In this document: piece by piece, positions 17,640 through 28,268 of the stretch
How the letters are laid out: the number at the start of each line of letters is the position of its first letter
How positions within the stretch are numbered: position 1 is the first letter of the stretch
NCBI GenBank assembly: GCA_958296015.1
Contig: CATQIH010000043.1
Location: 29,079-93,078, forward strand
Direction of reading: 5' to 3'
From: Cyclobacteriaceae bacterium
GTDB lineage: Bacteria > Bacteroidota > Bacteroidia > Cytophagales > Cyclobacteriaceae
DNA length: 64,000 nt
Program-made: the position numbers and the translations under genes
The notes under the pieces: model-generated
The model's input: only the letters and a program-made list of their open reading frames with translations
Told to the model about the DNA's origin: nothing
Database searches by the model: none

Positions 17640-20600
17640 TCATTGTGGAATAGAATCAGCTTTCGTCCCTGGCCTTTTCCATATTACAGGACCATTAACC
17701 GATTCAACGGTATCACCATTTTCTGGAATATAGATATAGGTCTGTTTAACTTCTTCAAGAATAGGTGTCTGATGAACTTCCATACTTTCAGTGCCAGTAG
17801 GAGCACTGGGCTGTAAAGCAGGTTTGCTAGGATTGTAGAAATTAAATTGTGCATCCGACCTATCTAAAGCAGTAGCTATGTCCTTTCCCCGATCATACCA
17901 ATGTTTGTTGTTTACAACATTTCCAAATTGTGTCCTATTGTTCATGGAGCCATATTCTGGTAGCATTGGCGTATACCAAACGTCTACATATTTTACATTG
18001 TTTCTGTCAGTGCCAATTTGCTTACCTATTGCAGCAGGATCAGCAAATTCGTTGTAAAATACCACACCTCCCGGAGGCTGCCAGTTCCACATGTCATAAG
18101 CCATTCTTTCTGCCCAGTTCATAGGTTTAGCATTCACCACTACTGGATTCAATACTTGAGAGGGGTCCTTACTAGGATCATAATCACAATCACCTGTACA
18201 AGGTGTACCTCCAAAACCTCCTGTTGGATCAATAACGTTCACTGGGTTATTGCCCATTGCTAAGTAGGGACTTGCATATTGACGCATCGGGTCGGGCGAA
18301 AGCCATCGTCCAATGATCGGATCATATTGCCTCAACTCAAAACTCACATAGCCTGTCTCCTCAGTTTCATCCTCGGCGAATTCACCTTGGAAGCCAAACC
18401 TGCTAGGCATACCCGCACTTCGGGCGATACTTCCAAAGGGATAATAATCTGCATAGTACTTGACATCTACGCCTATCCCATTGGTGACTGGCTTACCAAT
18501 AATGGCTCTCACATTGCCTAAATGATCCTTTAGCTCATAGTCAGTCTTATTGCCTGACCTGTCATACAAGCCTAACCTACTGGCTCCATACACCGGTACT
18601 TCTGTTTGAGCAAGTGCAGCATTGCCTTCTTTCTCATAAGTGCTCATCAGGTTACCAGATGCATCTCTGACATAGTAAGTGGTCTTGGTGAGACTACCAG
18701 CATCATAGCTTTGCTTATTGACTCTAAAGCCTCGGTCATCATATACAAACTTAGCGATTAGCAGATCATTTTCATCCTTTACCTCAGTGACTTTGCCCGT
18801 GACATCATAACTTAAATTTTGGCTGCCTTTTGCACCAATCTCTTCTGTCATCTGTCCGATGCTGTTATAAACATAGCTTTTATAACCTGTGATGCTTTCC
18901 AGTTGGTTCTTTCCTGCTTTGTACTGATACTTGTCTTGAAAATTATGCAGCATGTTTCCGGTTGCTCCTCTTCTTTGCAAGCCTGTGATGTTGCCGTTCT
19001 TATCATAGCTCAAGCCTGAAACATTATACGCCTGGTTAGCAGATGCCTGGAAGGTGTTGTTGCTCACAGTACCAAAACTAGCACTTTGCAACTGATAACG
19101 GTTATCGTAACTATACTGATAGGCGTTTTTTACTATTCCACCACCGGCTACCTGCGGAAGTTTGGTCTGCCAGCTTTGCATCTGGATATTGCCTGAAAAG
19201 TCCTGAGCAGCTACAGCAGTGTTTACGATGCCTGCTTTGCTGTTGGCATAGTCTCCTGCAAAGTAGTCTAACTGCATGGTAAACACGTCTGGGGCGACCC
19301 CATCTGTGGCTGGTGCAGCAGGGTTGTTGATGGCTTTCAGCCAGCCTTGTACGGTGTAGTAGTAGTCTATCTGCTGCAAGTCTTTGGCTAAAGTAACTTG
19401 CTTGAGCGGGCCATGCAAATAATAGATATAACTGGCCTGTAGCGGGTAATCATCCGTATTGGTAATGTCTCCTTGTTCGTTGTAGTATGGAGCCTGGTTA
19501 GAGGTAAATACTTTTTCTAACTGGCCATCAGCATTATACTGGTAGTGATGGTAAAAAGCATCCGATTCGCCTGACTGATAAGCCACCAGTGATACATTTC
19601 CCTGATGGCCATAACGGTAGTCTACGCGCTTATTGCCTAAGCCTGTAATATACTGCTCCATCCATACCACTCTGCCCCGTTCATCATAGCTGTACCAGGT
19701 TTTACTAATGCCAGGCTTTTCACTATAAGAAACACTGCCCTTAACATACTGTTGCTCTGCACCTGCTGCCGGGTTTAAGCCATCATAATAAGTAAACACT
19801 TGATCCTGCTTGTTGGCTTGCTTTAATCCGTCGTCGTCGCTATAACGCTGCTCTATACTTTTGTAAGTTACTTTGTTTTCCAATAGGTTTTTCATAGCCT
19901 GACTACCAAACAGGATGTCATTTCCCGCATATTCACCAGACTCAGTGGCACGTCCTGCTCTATCATAATTGGTATAAGAGAAGCGGGCAGGACTGGATAG
20001 GCGCTGTTCAGCATTTTGTGAGAAGCGGATACTTCCGTCCCTGCGATATATATATTCCGTCCTGCCTGCGTCCGGTTCTTCCATAGCCATAAGCCTTCCC
20101 TTTATATCATATGAATACCGGGTAATCAATCCTTTGGGATCTTTAGAAGCAACGAGCCGCCCGGCATAATCATAATACTGGTGCGATGTGGTAAGAGGTG
20201 TTGCCTGATCACCAAAGTATAGTGTGACCAGCGTCTGCTCACTTTGATCAAAATACACCACTGTACGGTATCCATTCACGTCTGTCATTTCTCGTTTGAA
20301 AAACAAACCAATCAGTGAAGTTGGCGCAGGGAAGCCAATAATACTGTTCCTGTCAATAAAATAACGTTCTATATAGGTGTCCTTACCAACTGCTGAGGTT
20401 TGCATCGTGGCGACATGCCCACTGCCAGCATGATGGTAATCACCTGGCAAAGCTGTACCTTTCACCTCGCCACTACCATCGTGATGGTAAAGCATTCGGG
20501 TATAAGGATACTGCGTGTTTGCTACATCGTTTTCGTTGATACGTTTATCTGAAGAAGAGCCATTTTGGTTACTGTAATACCAGCCTAATGTACCTTCCTG

Positions 20601-22199
20601 TGTGCCTACAGGGGCAGGGCTTGCTTCTTTATTGAGATCAAAGTGTGTGTAATTATATTTGTGGCCTTGCTGATCTTGGACAAAATTGGATTGAAAAGCG
20701 AAGTTTACCCCTTCACCCGCTATCGTTTCCCCACATTCATCTACAGATGCTGCTGTTCCATCTGATTTGATAGGAGCAGATAATGTGTTGATCACCGGGC
20801 GACCATAAGCGTCATAAAGGGTAGCCGAAGCCATCACTACATTTTTTGATAAGTTCTTGTACTGACCTTGAACCGGGCGACCGCGTTCATCAAAATAGGC
20901 ACGACTTTGACCAATTACATTCCGATACTCATCATAAGCAATTTGCTCTACATAGTTCACGTCTTTATCTCGGTCAAAGTAGTTTTTTTTAACATTACTG
21001 CTTTTTACAATCAGTTGCGCTCCGTTTTCTAGAATTATTCCTGGTTTGATAATAATGGCTCTACTACTTTTTAGAGTCAGAGAAAAATGTTCCAAAATGA
21101 AGTTCTGGTATTCATCTGTTTTATAACCCATCTCTGTCAAGATTGACGCATTAGGTAGGACAATAGGACATCCATAAAAATCGTCTTCAGGTTCAGGAAA
21201 AATACGGTCTTCTCCATTGACAAAGATTTTAATAGGATTCAATACTGTACAGGTACTTCGCCCTGCTATTGGCGTAGCCTCTATGCGATAACTTCCTACT
21301 TCTGAATTTATGGTGAAGTTTCTGCCATTGAATTGTATAGCATCCCCTCCATTGTGAGAGAGCGTATAGTTATCGTCAAAATTAGTGATTCCTGTGATAC
21401 TGATCGAGTACGTTTCTCCGCTGTTCAGTTTATAACCATTAAGCACTTTTAAATCATCAGGTACGGAAATCTCAAATTTGATATTATTTGGATCATCCCC
21501 CGCGCAACTAGGTGTCACATATACAGTCTTTGAAAGATTAGAAAACCAGTTATCACATTTATTAAGTTCTTCAACGGTGAACGTATAGTTGCCTGCCGCC
21601 AAAGCTTTGTAGTCAAGTTTTACCCCTTCCCAAGTGCCTGTGAAAGCAGGTAAAGTTACTGTTTTGATGAATACGCCATTAACTTTGTATCGGATTTTCT
21701 TTGCATCTCCTTTATAGGTAATATCTGTTGCAACTCCATCACTTCCCAAGGTGTACTGACTTTTTCCAACTAAAGTTCCCTTCGGACTAGGGTTTTTTCT
21801 GCTGATTTTATAAGTTATAACTGGTATGGCACCACTAGAACCACAGCCGCTAAATACTCCCTTGTAGTTACTGCTATTACCAAATACAGTTACGCTCACT
21901 GTACCGGTCCACCCTGCCTTCCAGTTAAGCGTTACTTTTGAATATCTATCACCTACACGTTCAGCAGTAATAGTAGAAAAAGGCTCATTGCTGGGATAAT
22001 TAGGATCCAACGACGTGTTTGCGCTGATTATAGTTCCTCGATTACAGACAGTATTTGAAGCTGGAGCCTTGTATATCAGATTTTCCAATACTGTCACTCC
22101 TTCATCAGGACAGATAAAAATTTCCTCAATGGGTTCCGCCAAAAGAGCATGACCTAATGTGAAAACAAACATCAATATGATAAGTAATATCTTTTTCAT
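17640..22199 (-). CDS. full-length RHS toxin protein with unrecognised tip
   Basis: About 1519 residues from ATG 22199 (an in-frame GTG two codons earlier is less likely). The signal peptide MKKILLIILMFVFTLGHALLAE is clear. Residues about 25-340 look like two or three Ig-like beta modules with paired cysteines. RHS/YD repeats run from about 415 to 1230 (YDYAGRLVASKDPKG, YDIKGRLMAMEEPDAG, YDKNGNITGLQRRG), and the core ends YDPIIGRWLSPDPMRQY...MGNNPVNVIDPTGG near 1325. The last 190 residues after this marker are unique, with a CTGDCDYDPSKDPSQ segment and a tryptophan-rich NWAERMAYDMWNWQPPGG; no toxin family was recognised. It directly follows a TcB/SpvB-like gene and precedes a MORN immunity candidate. 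I infer a closed RHS shell holding the tip. Confidence 0.85.
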   Translation of the reverse strand: MKKILLIILMFVFTLGHALLAEPIEEIFICPDEGVTVLENLIYKAPASNTVCNRGTIISANTSLDPNYPSNEPFSTITAERVGDRYSKVTLNWKAGWTGTVSVTVFGNSSNYKGVFSGCGSSGAIPVITYKISRKNPSPKGTLVGKSQYTLGSDGVATDITYKGDAKKIRYKVNGVFIKTVTLPAFTGTWEGVKLDYKALAAGNYTFTVEELNKCDNWFSNLSKTVYVTPSCAGDDPNNIKFEISVPDDLKVLNGYKLNSGETYSISITGITNFDDNYTLSHNGGDAIQFNGRNFTINSEVGSYRIEATPIAGRSTCTVLNPIKIFVNGEDRIFPEPEDDFYGCPIVLPNASILTEMGYKTDEYQNFILEHFSLTLKSSRAIIIKPGIILENGAQLIVKSSNVKKNYFDRDKDVNYVEQIAYDEYRNVIGQSRAYFDERGRPVQGQYKNLSKNVVMASATLYDAYGRPVINTLSAPIKSDGTAASVDECGETIAGEGVNFAFQSNFVQDQQGHKYNYTHFDLNKEASPAPVGTQEGTLGWYYSNQNGSSSDKRINENDVANTQYPYTRMLYHHDGSGEVKGTALPGDYHHAGSGHVATMQTSAVGKDTYIERYFIDRNSIIGFPAPTSLIGLFFKREMTDVNGYRTVVYFDQSEQTLVTLYFGDQATPLTTSHQYYDYAGRLVASKDPKGLITRYSYDIKGRLMAMEEPDAGRTEYIYRRDGSIRFSQNAEQRLSSPARFSYTNYDRAGRATESGEYAGNDILFGSQAMKNLLENKVTYKSIEQRYSDDDGLKQANKQDQVFTYYDGLNPAAGAEQQYVKGSVSYSEKPGISKTWYSYDERGRVVWMEQYITGLGNKRVDYRYGHQGNVSLVAYQSGESDAFYHHYQYNADGQLEKVFTSNQAPYYNEQGDITNTDDYPLQASYIYYLHGPLKQVTLAKDLQQIDYYYTVQGWLKAINNPAAPATDGVAPDVFTMQLDYFAGDYANSKAGIVNTAVAAQDFSGNIQMQSWQTKLPQVAGGGIVKNAYQYSYDNRYQLQSASFGTVSNNTFQASANQAYNVSGLSYDKNGNITGLQRRGATGNMLHNFQDKYQYKAGKNQLESITGYKSYVYNSIGQMTEEIGAKGSQNLSYDVTGKVTEVKDENDLLIAKFVYDDRGFRVNKQSYDAGSLTKTTYYVRDASGNLMSTYEKEGNAALAQTEVPVYGASRLGLYDRSGNKTDYELKDHLGNVRAIIGKPVTNGIGVDVKYYADYYPFGSIARSAGMPSRFGFQGEFAEDETEETGYVSFELRQYDPIIGRWLSPDPMRQYASPYLAMGNNPVNVIDPTGGFGGTPCTGDCDYDPSKDPSQVLNPVVVNAKPMNWAERMAYDMWNWQPPGGVVFYNEFADPAAIGKQIGTDRNNVKYVDVWYTPMLPEYGSMNNRTQFGNVVNNKHWYDRGKDIATALDRSDAQFNFYNPSKPALQPSAPTGTESMEVHQTPILEEVKQTYIYIPENGDTVESVNGPVIWKRPGTKADSIPQ

Positions 22200-22258
22200 C
22201 AACACATAAATTCAGTACAATAATATGGACGACATAGGATAGGTGTGCTGGTAAAAGA

Positions 22259-25200
22259 TTAGTAATATTTGCTATAGTTGTAAATGGTTTCTTGAAGAAT
22301 TTGGTCAGCTCGGAAGCTTTTTTTGCCTTCACCAAAGTCAAAGTTCATCCGTTCCCGGCTGGTTCGGATCAATCGCCCGGCAGCATCGTAATCATAATGT
22401 GTATAAATATTGTTATTGTCTAGGATATAAGTGAGTTCATCTGTATCGTTGTTGTACACATAGGTGATCATGCCAGCATCCAGCGGGTGTATGCGGAAGT
22501 CGTCAAAGTATACATTGTATTCCGTATCGTTTTTACAGCCAATGATAACTTCTTCAGCGCCAGCGCCATCTATATCCAGATTGATCAAATACCAGTTCTT
22601 AAATTTATTGGCCTGAAGCAGAGGAAAAACATTGTCTCTTTTCACACCATCTACCGTATAGTAAAGCTGTACCTGGTTCATCTTGTCTTGCGTCTCACTT
22701 TTTCCGGGTAAGTATACCCATACACTAGCGTGATATTGTTTGTTGAGGTCAGCAAGCATAGACTCATCTATTTTGTACTGGAACCCTTGCTTTCCTGCAG
22801 AAACTTTTAAACTATACTTTCCGGTATGGGCAAAAGCTACAGAAGGCAATCCATCACCTCGTTCTACTCCTGCTTCAGTTCTATTGTTGCCTACATATCC
22901 TTCAGCCCCTGAATAAGCAATCTCATCGTAAGCAGCATTGGTAGCAGTTGCTAGTACCAGACGGTGTTTTTCATCCATTCGGGTGGCTGCATAATTACCG
23001 TTGATATCTTCGGCCTCCAGTGCGTGAGAGTAAGGATCGTATAGGGTGATTTCCCCAGTCTTTTCCCAGTAAAGGTTATTTCCTGGATTCTGAAAATTAA
23101 ACGGATGTTTCTCAAAGTCCGCCTGTGGATAAGTACCGTCAGCCTCCAAACTTTGTGATCCGTTCCAACGGTAAGCTGCTTTCTTGCGCCAAATGTTGGG
23201 CTGTATACCTTCTTCCAGTACATCAATCTGATTACTCCAGGTTTGTATACTGGCAGCCAACAGACCATCAAGCTCATCGTTTGAACCTAGCTTATAGGTA
23301 GAATTAGCTGTTGACTGTGTTAACATATTTTTATTCTTACTGTCGTATACTTTCAGTCCCATCTTAGGGTAGTGCCGATATGCTGGTTGTACTATTGAAA
23401 GATAACGATTATTGTAGCTATCAGTAGTCAGCGTTTGAATCACCTCACCGGAATAAAAGTCAAAAGCCATATTCTCTGTAGAAGTCGTAATACCTGTTTT
23501 GAAATTGGTATTTGTTTGTCCTGTCTGGATGACAGGATATGTTTCACGCTTACTGACGGTACCCAATTGGTGATATTGATTATCAAATGTTCTTCCTTTG
23601 TTTTCTCCATACGGAATCACATCCCCATTTTTGTACAAAACAAATCTTGCTTCAGTAAAAGATTCATCAATCACTCCCTGAAGATTATAATTGCTCAAAA
23701 GGGATCTATAATTTTCTTCGTTATCCTCCAGACTACCATCAAGATTATCATGCAGATAGTGGTTCTGAGTTTTAGAAACAACGTTACCTTCAGCATCAAA
23801 CAAGGTAATACTCTTTAGACTCCCCACACGGCTTGAGTAATCCAGTAGCTTCTGTTCTCTAACGTGTGTTTGGCGGTATGTGATACCCTCGTGATTGTCA
23901 ACGGTTTTATCCGTTCTTATTGGACTAGCATCAATACCCACCATTCCTTCGCGGAATACCTCGAATTGATATGTTGTGTAATTGGGTAAGGTAATTTCTA
24001 CACCATGATCATCTTTACGTTCTTCCCTTACAGTAACAGATTCATACATTACACCAGGGCCAGGTAATTCTCTTGCAATATTAATGACCGAAGCATATCG
24101 CTTATAAACAGCCTTTTTATAAGTTATTTTGGCGGATTCAATATTCTTATGAAATTCGCTATCCGGATAGTCAGGACTGATAATTGGAAAAGGTACTTTA
24201 AATGGTTCATAAGAGGTAGTTCCATTATGATATTCATAACACGTAGTGGATGACCGCTTGTCTGTTTCAAGAGGATTTTGGTAAATGGAAATGGCTTCTA
24301 CTCTTAAGCCCCCTCCTGGTCGGGTTCTGACAGGAGTTGTGCAAATCCCTCCTACGATATAATCTGGCCATTTTTCACTTATCTGATAGCTACAAGTGTA
24401 TTGGTTTCCACAGTTGGTCTCAATTGATGCAAGTTCAACATCCCAAAGATAATTATCTTGCGTTATATGCGTATATAGGTTTCGATCCTCAATCACAATA
24501 TTTTTTTCAGCTACATTAACTTCTACAATAGTGGCGTCTTCTCCAACAAAATTTACCTTTTGATACTTGTATAAGTTGTCTATATCCTTTTCATAGTAAA
24601 TATTTGTACAGCTGCATTGACGTTCGTGCTTTACAGGATCGTAATGACCAATGTCGTATACTCCAATAATGTCAGTATCAATAGTGCCATTGGTGTAGAA
24701 ATACTCTGAAACATCGACATCCTCCCAAAATGATATTTTCAATTTGTTTTGATCGGCCTTTTCTACACTCTTTATCCTTAACATTTGCCGTTCAGCGAGT
24801 GCAGCTTTTTCGTACCAATCGCTTCCATAATCAATATGAATAGCAGACCCTAAAGGGGTAGTAATATCTGTCAAAGACCACGCATCAACATCAAGAGCAG
24901 AAGTTGGAGTTGTTATTCTAGAAACGCTTTCGTTAGTTTCTTCTTCAAGACTTAAGTTATAATCGCTTTTATAAAAGCCCCACATGTCATAAAAATCTTT
25001 TTTATATGACGGATTAAATCCATAATTAAAAGTAGTAGGTGGCATTATTGATACTCCTCCTTTCCCAAGAAAATGCAATTTTTTTAAAGTTAACTTACCA
25101 TCTTCATTGCTATCAATCAACTTAGGTGAAGCTTTGTATAATTTTTCGTTATCAAAATGATTAGAAGTATTTTGACATAGCGTATAATCAGTTTCTAGAT

Positions 25201-27583
25201 TTATTATCCTAGTTGTTTTTGCCCTTAAGACATCATTTTTAAGGTCAGTTTCATCTAGTATATTATCTCCAAAATGAGGTAAATTTATAGTTTCTTGATA
25301 ACTAATGTCTCTTTTATTACAACAAGGGACTGAACAGTTGGAACTTTCAGAACATGCAGTTAGTGTACAAGTATATGTAAAAGAATAATCATAGCTTTCA
25401 CCGTCTTTTTTGAGTTTCTGTAGGTCATTGAGGGAAACATCTTCATTTTTAAGCATGTATATTTCTTTTAATCCTAATACAGAAGTTGGAAACTCATAAT
25501 AGCAGTTTGTAGTGTTACCATCAGTATTATATGATGGATTAAATCCACCTTCGTTTGAAATTACTCCTTTTCCATCATTTCTAATTTTCTTTATAAAAAG
25601 AGCGGTATGGGAAGCTGTACGAATAGCATCAAGGTAATACAATTCTTTTTTTCCGGTAGAGTAGTTTTCAAATTCTCCGTCCAAGTCACGGTTAGTGCCT
25701 TCCGAAGGGTTGCGCCATTGATATCTATCACTCCATTTGCCATACTGAAAGTCTACCCAGTATCCCCAGTCGCCATCGTCAGCAAGGCCATTGTTATTGC
25801 GATCAACAAAATCAGGGCCTGTTACCGCAGTTAGGTGCCAGGTATAAGCGTACTTTTCGGGTTTGAAAAGCTCATTATAGGTATCTCCTTTTTCTTTCCT
25901 AAATTCTTCCGTATTCTCAGATTTCATATATTCATCATAGCTGTATACCGGAAGAGCATAGTGATATGTAACACCGCTTTCGTTTGTAATCATAAAACCA
26001 CCTATCTGGGAATTATTTTCTCGCTCAAATCCTGTAGCTCTTTGATCAATAAATCCTTCGGTAAACGGGTCAATGTCAGTACCTTCTCCTATTATTTGTT
26101 CATTGGTATACCACTCAATATGTTTTGAACCTGCTAAATGATTGTCTTTTATGCCATCCACACCATATTCTCCTGTTACAGCTTCTCCTTCCCCTGCTCT
26201 ATTATAGATTTTGTTCTTATTATTTGTAAACAAAAAAGAGTATCCAAGTGTAAAAGGATAATCTTGATACAGATATCTATTGGAAAAGTCATTGACAAAT
26301 CGGAAAGCTACAGATCCATCAACCTGATCCATAGGAAGGCTTTTTACCGAATATGTATCTCCTTGTTTTCTATTCTGTTGGATCAAATTCTTTCTAAAAT
26401 GATATGGTCGGATGTTGCCAGATAAACCTTGTGCCACTACCTGATATTGATCATAATCGGGAAAACTACCTCCCAACACCTTAGCAGGATCAGGATTGTC
26501 TACCACATCGCCTGTCACGTCCAATAAATTATAGGTATCAAAAGCCCTGTTATCTAATGCTGATGAAGTAAATTTGGTTTCTGGGAAGTATAATGCACCA
26601 CTGGTAAAAACATTCGCTGTTTCATCAATCCAGTAACGCTGATACTGGTAACCTAAGCGCACATTGATGCCTGGCCACACAGGAATATCCTGAGTAAAAC
26701 CGCTACTATAGGTACTGATGTTTCCTGATTTGCTATTATGAACACCAGCAACACCTCCACCTGCTGAGAGAGATGGTTTGGTTCCTCCCGTGCCAATAGA
26801 TGCTCCTAAAAAAGAACCTCCAGCAGCATGTCCCTGATCATTGGCAGCACCTCGCCATGTCACCCCGGTACCAGCACTTACGTTTGCTCCTGAAGCAGAA
26901 CTTACATTGAATCCAACGTTTGCCCCTAGATTCATCCCCTCTCGCTCGCTGGTACCTACACCCAAATTAATCCCTGCACTGCTGTAAGGATCTCCATAAG
27001 GTGATATTCCTACCACGCCATTAGCTCCGGCACTGAAGGGAGAGCCTTCTCCACTGAAGCCAACCCCCGCACCTACATATCCGCCTACACCAAAACCCCT
27101 GTAAGTACTTTGCGAAAAAGATAGACCAGCACTCACTGAAGCACCATTTGCTATTCCCACTGATAGTCCAACCGTGTAGGTTTTGGTTTCTTCTCCTTCC
27201 CAAAACACACGATCTACATTGGTGACGCCCTGATGGTCATCTGCATAACCGTTAACGCTACGATTGATAGCACCTGGATTAAGAGACCACCCCAGGCCAA
27301 CCCATGAAGCGTCTTCGTTTGGTTGAATGCCAGCATGATAAGCTAATGACAACGGATAGCCACCTGCAGGGCCTGGTACCTCAAGTAATGGAACATTATA
27401 GGTAAAATCTCCGGTGTTGAGGTTTACCATATCGGTTGTATCAACTGGCTCGAAACTCGTAGCTTCAGGAGCTGTAGGCCCTGAAGTTAGCGCATAGCTA
27501 ATAGAAGGAAATAGCAAATTATTCAATGTAAGTAGCGTACAGGTAATTGCAAAAGTCTTTAATACATACTTGTTTCTAATCAT
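22259..27583 (-). CDS. TcB/SpvB-like RHS shell protein
   Basis: 1774 residues with an N-terminal signal (MIRNKYVLKTFAITCTLLTLNNLLFPSISYA). After it comes the motif set VNLNTGDFTYNVPLLEVPGPAGGYPLSLAYHAGI and SWVGLGWSLNPGAI, which is the start of the SpvB/TcB-type beta-propeller and shell proteins of Bacteroidota. A glycine-rich block lies at about 140-300. Long beta-rich sequence follows with a DxNxDG-type loop (DRNNNGLADDGDWGYWVDF) that may bind calcium. The C-terminus has a single YD repeat (YDYDAAGRLIRTSRERM). It ends 60 bases before the RHS gene at 22199. Known Tc toxins pair a TcB protein with a TcC RHS protein to form one closed cocoon; by analogy these two genes may form a split shell. 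That partnership is inference, not shown by the sequence. Confidence 0.75.
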   Translation of the reverse strand: MIRNKYVLKTFAITCTLLTLNNLLFPSISYALTSGPTAPEATSFEPVDTTDMVNLNTGDFTYNVPLLEVPGPAGGYPLSLAYHAGIQPNEDASWVGLGWSLNPGAINRSVNGYADDHQGVTNVDRVFWEGEETKTYTVGLSVGIANGASVSAGLSFSQSTYRGFGVGGYVGAGVGFSGEGSPFSAGANGVVGISPYGDPYSSAGINLGVGTSEREGMNLGANVGFNVSSASGANVSAGTGVTWRGAANDQGHAAGGSFLGASIGTGGTKPSLSAGGGVAGVHNSKSGNISTYSSGFTQDIPVWPGINVRLGYQYQRYWIDETANVFTSGALYFPETKFTSSALDNRAFDTYNLLDVTGDVVDNPDPAKVLGGSFPDYDQYQVVAQGLSGNIRPYHFRKNLIQQNRKQGDTYSVKSLPMDQVDGSVAFRFVNDFSNRYLYQDYPFTLGYSFLFTNNKNKIYNRAGEGEAVTGEYGVDGIKDNHLAGSKHIEWYTNEQIIGEGTDIDPFTEGFIDQRATGFERENNSQIGGFMITNESGVTYHYALPVYSYDEYMKSENTEEFRKEKGDTYNELFKPEKYAYTWHLTAVTGPDFVDRNNNGLADDGDWGYWVDFQYGKWSDRYQWRNPSEGTNRDLDGEFENYSTGKKELYYLDAIRTASHTALFIKKIRNDGKGVISNEGGFNPSYNTDGNTTNCYYEFPTSVLGLKEIYMLKNEDVSLNDLQKLKKDGESYDYSFTYTCTLTACSESSNCSVPCCNKRDISYQETINLPHFGDNILDETDLKNDVLRAKTTRIINLETDYTLCQNTSNHFDNEKLYKASPKLIDSNEDGKLTLKKLHFLGKGGVSIMPPTTFNYGFNPSYKKDFYDMWGFYKSDYNLSLEEETNESVSRITTPTSALDVDAWSLTDITTPLGSAIHIDYGSDWYEKAALAERQMLRIKSVEKADQNKLKISFWEDVDVSEYFYTNGTIDTDIIGVYDIGHYDPVKHERQCSCTNIYYEKDIDNLYKYQKVNFVGEDATIVEVNVAEKNIVIEDRNLYTHITQDNYLWDVELASIETNCGNQYTCSYQISEKWPDYIVGGICTTPVRTRPGGGLRVEAISIYQNPLETDKRSSTTCYEYHNGTTSYEPFKVPFPIISPDYPDSEFHKNIESAKITYKKAVYKRYASVINIARELPGPGVMYESVTVREERKDDHGVEITLPNYTTYQFEVFREGMVGIDASPIRTDKTVDNHEGITYRQTHVREQKLLDYSSRVGSLKSITLFDAEGNVVSKTQNHYLHDNLDGSLEDNEENYRSLLSNYNLQGVIDESFTEARFVLYKNGDVIPYGENKGRTFDNQYHQLGTVSKRETYPVIQTGQTNTNFKTGITTSTENMAFDFYSGEVIQTLTTDSYNNRYLSIVQPAYRHYPKMGLKVYDSKNKNMLTQSTANSTYKLGSNDELDGLLAASIQTWSNQIDVLEEGIQPNIWRKKAAYRWNGSQSLEADGTYPQADFEKHPFNFQNPGNNLYWEKTGEITLYDPYSHALEAEDINGNYAATRMDEKHRLVLATATNAAYDEIAYSGAEGYVGNNRTEAGVERGDGLPSVAFAHTGKYSLKVSAGKQGFQYKIDESMLADLNKQYHASVWVYLPGKSETQDKMNQVQLYYTVDGVKRDNVFPLLQANKFKNWYLINLDIDGAGAEEVIIGCKNDTEYNVYFDDFRIHPLDAGMITYVYNNDTDELTYILDNNNIYTHYDYDAAGRLIRTSRERMNFDFGEGKKSFRADQILQETIYNYSKYY

Positions 27584-27634
27584 GGCGGACTTAGTTATCT
27601 AACTCTGTGAGTTTCAGCTAATAAATAATAACTA

Positions 27635-28258
27635 TTATATTTTTTTAAAAGAAAGAGCTGGTACCCTTTCTATATCTTCTTTGTTGAAACGAAACTTATG
27701 AATACCGCTACCTAATCCAAATTCTTTAAGATTAAACTGTATCCATTCATCGTTCTCAAATTCTTTTTTACTAAAGGCAAAGAGTAAAGAGGAAGTAGCA
27801 TACCCATACATCCTTGGGTAAGTGTAATCTCCTACTGGTATGGTGTCTTGCTCAGAGGAAGTTAATTCAACGTAATCATTCATTCTGTATGCCAGAGTTT
27901 GAAGCAGATCACTAAATTCACTAAAACTTTTGTTTTGATGTAAAGCATCTTTATTCTGAGCAGATAGTTTAAGAATGAAATAAGCATACTTCTCATACTT
28001 TTTTCTTAGAGTCTTTACTTGCGCTGTATCTTGCTCTAAATTCATCTCTTGTGCAACTAGCAAGTCTGTAGGCCGGTAAATTACTTGTAATTTTAGACTA
28101 CCTACTTTTTTCTCTTGCACAAGTCCATGTTCAGGCTCCATGACATATGCCTGTAGTTCCTCTTTTGTCAGGAATTCAGGCGTACCACACCCATATAGCA
28201 TAATTCCGAGGAATACACTTAGATAAATAGATCTCATATATGGCTTAGTCTGCTTCAA
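27635..28258 (-). CDS. lipoprotein of unknown function
   Basis: The 207-residue product has a lipobox, GIMLYGC, after a hydrophobic segment. Starts at 28258 or at the ATG seven codons later (28237) both give a workable signal. The mature protein of about 185 residues is hydrophilic, with a predicted helical middle (KTLRKKYEKYAYFILKLSAQNKD) and no domain I know. It lies between the Skp-like gene (10 bases upstream) and the TcB-like gene (51 bases downstream), in an apparent operon, so it may help assemble or anchor the RHS complex. This is a guess from context. Confidence 0.7.
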   Translation of the reverse strand: MKQTKPYMRSIYLSVFLGIMLYGCGTPEFLTKEELQAYVMEPEHGLVQEKKVGSLKLQVIYRPTDLLVAQEMNLEQDTAQVKTLRKKYEKYAYFILKLSAQNKDALHQNKSFSEFSDLLQTLAYRMNDYVELTSSEQDTIPVGDYTYPRMYGYATSSLLFAFSKKEFENDEWIQFNLKEFGLGSGIHKFRFNKEDIERVPALSFKKI

Positions 28259-28268
28259 TAAAGAGTAA

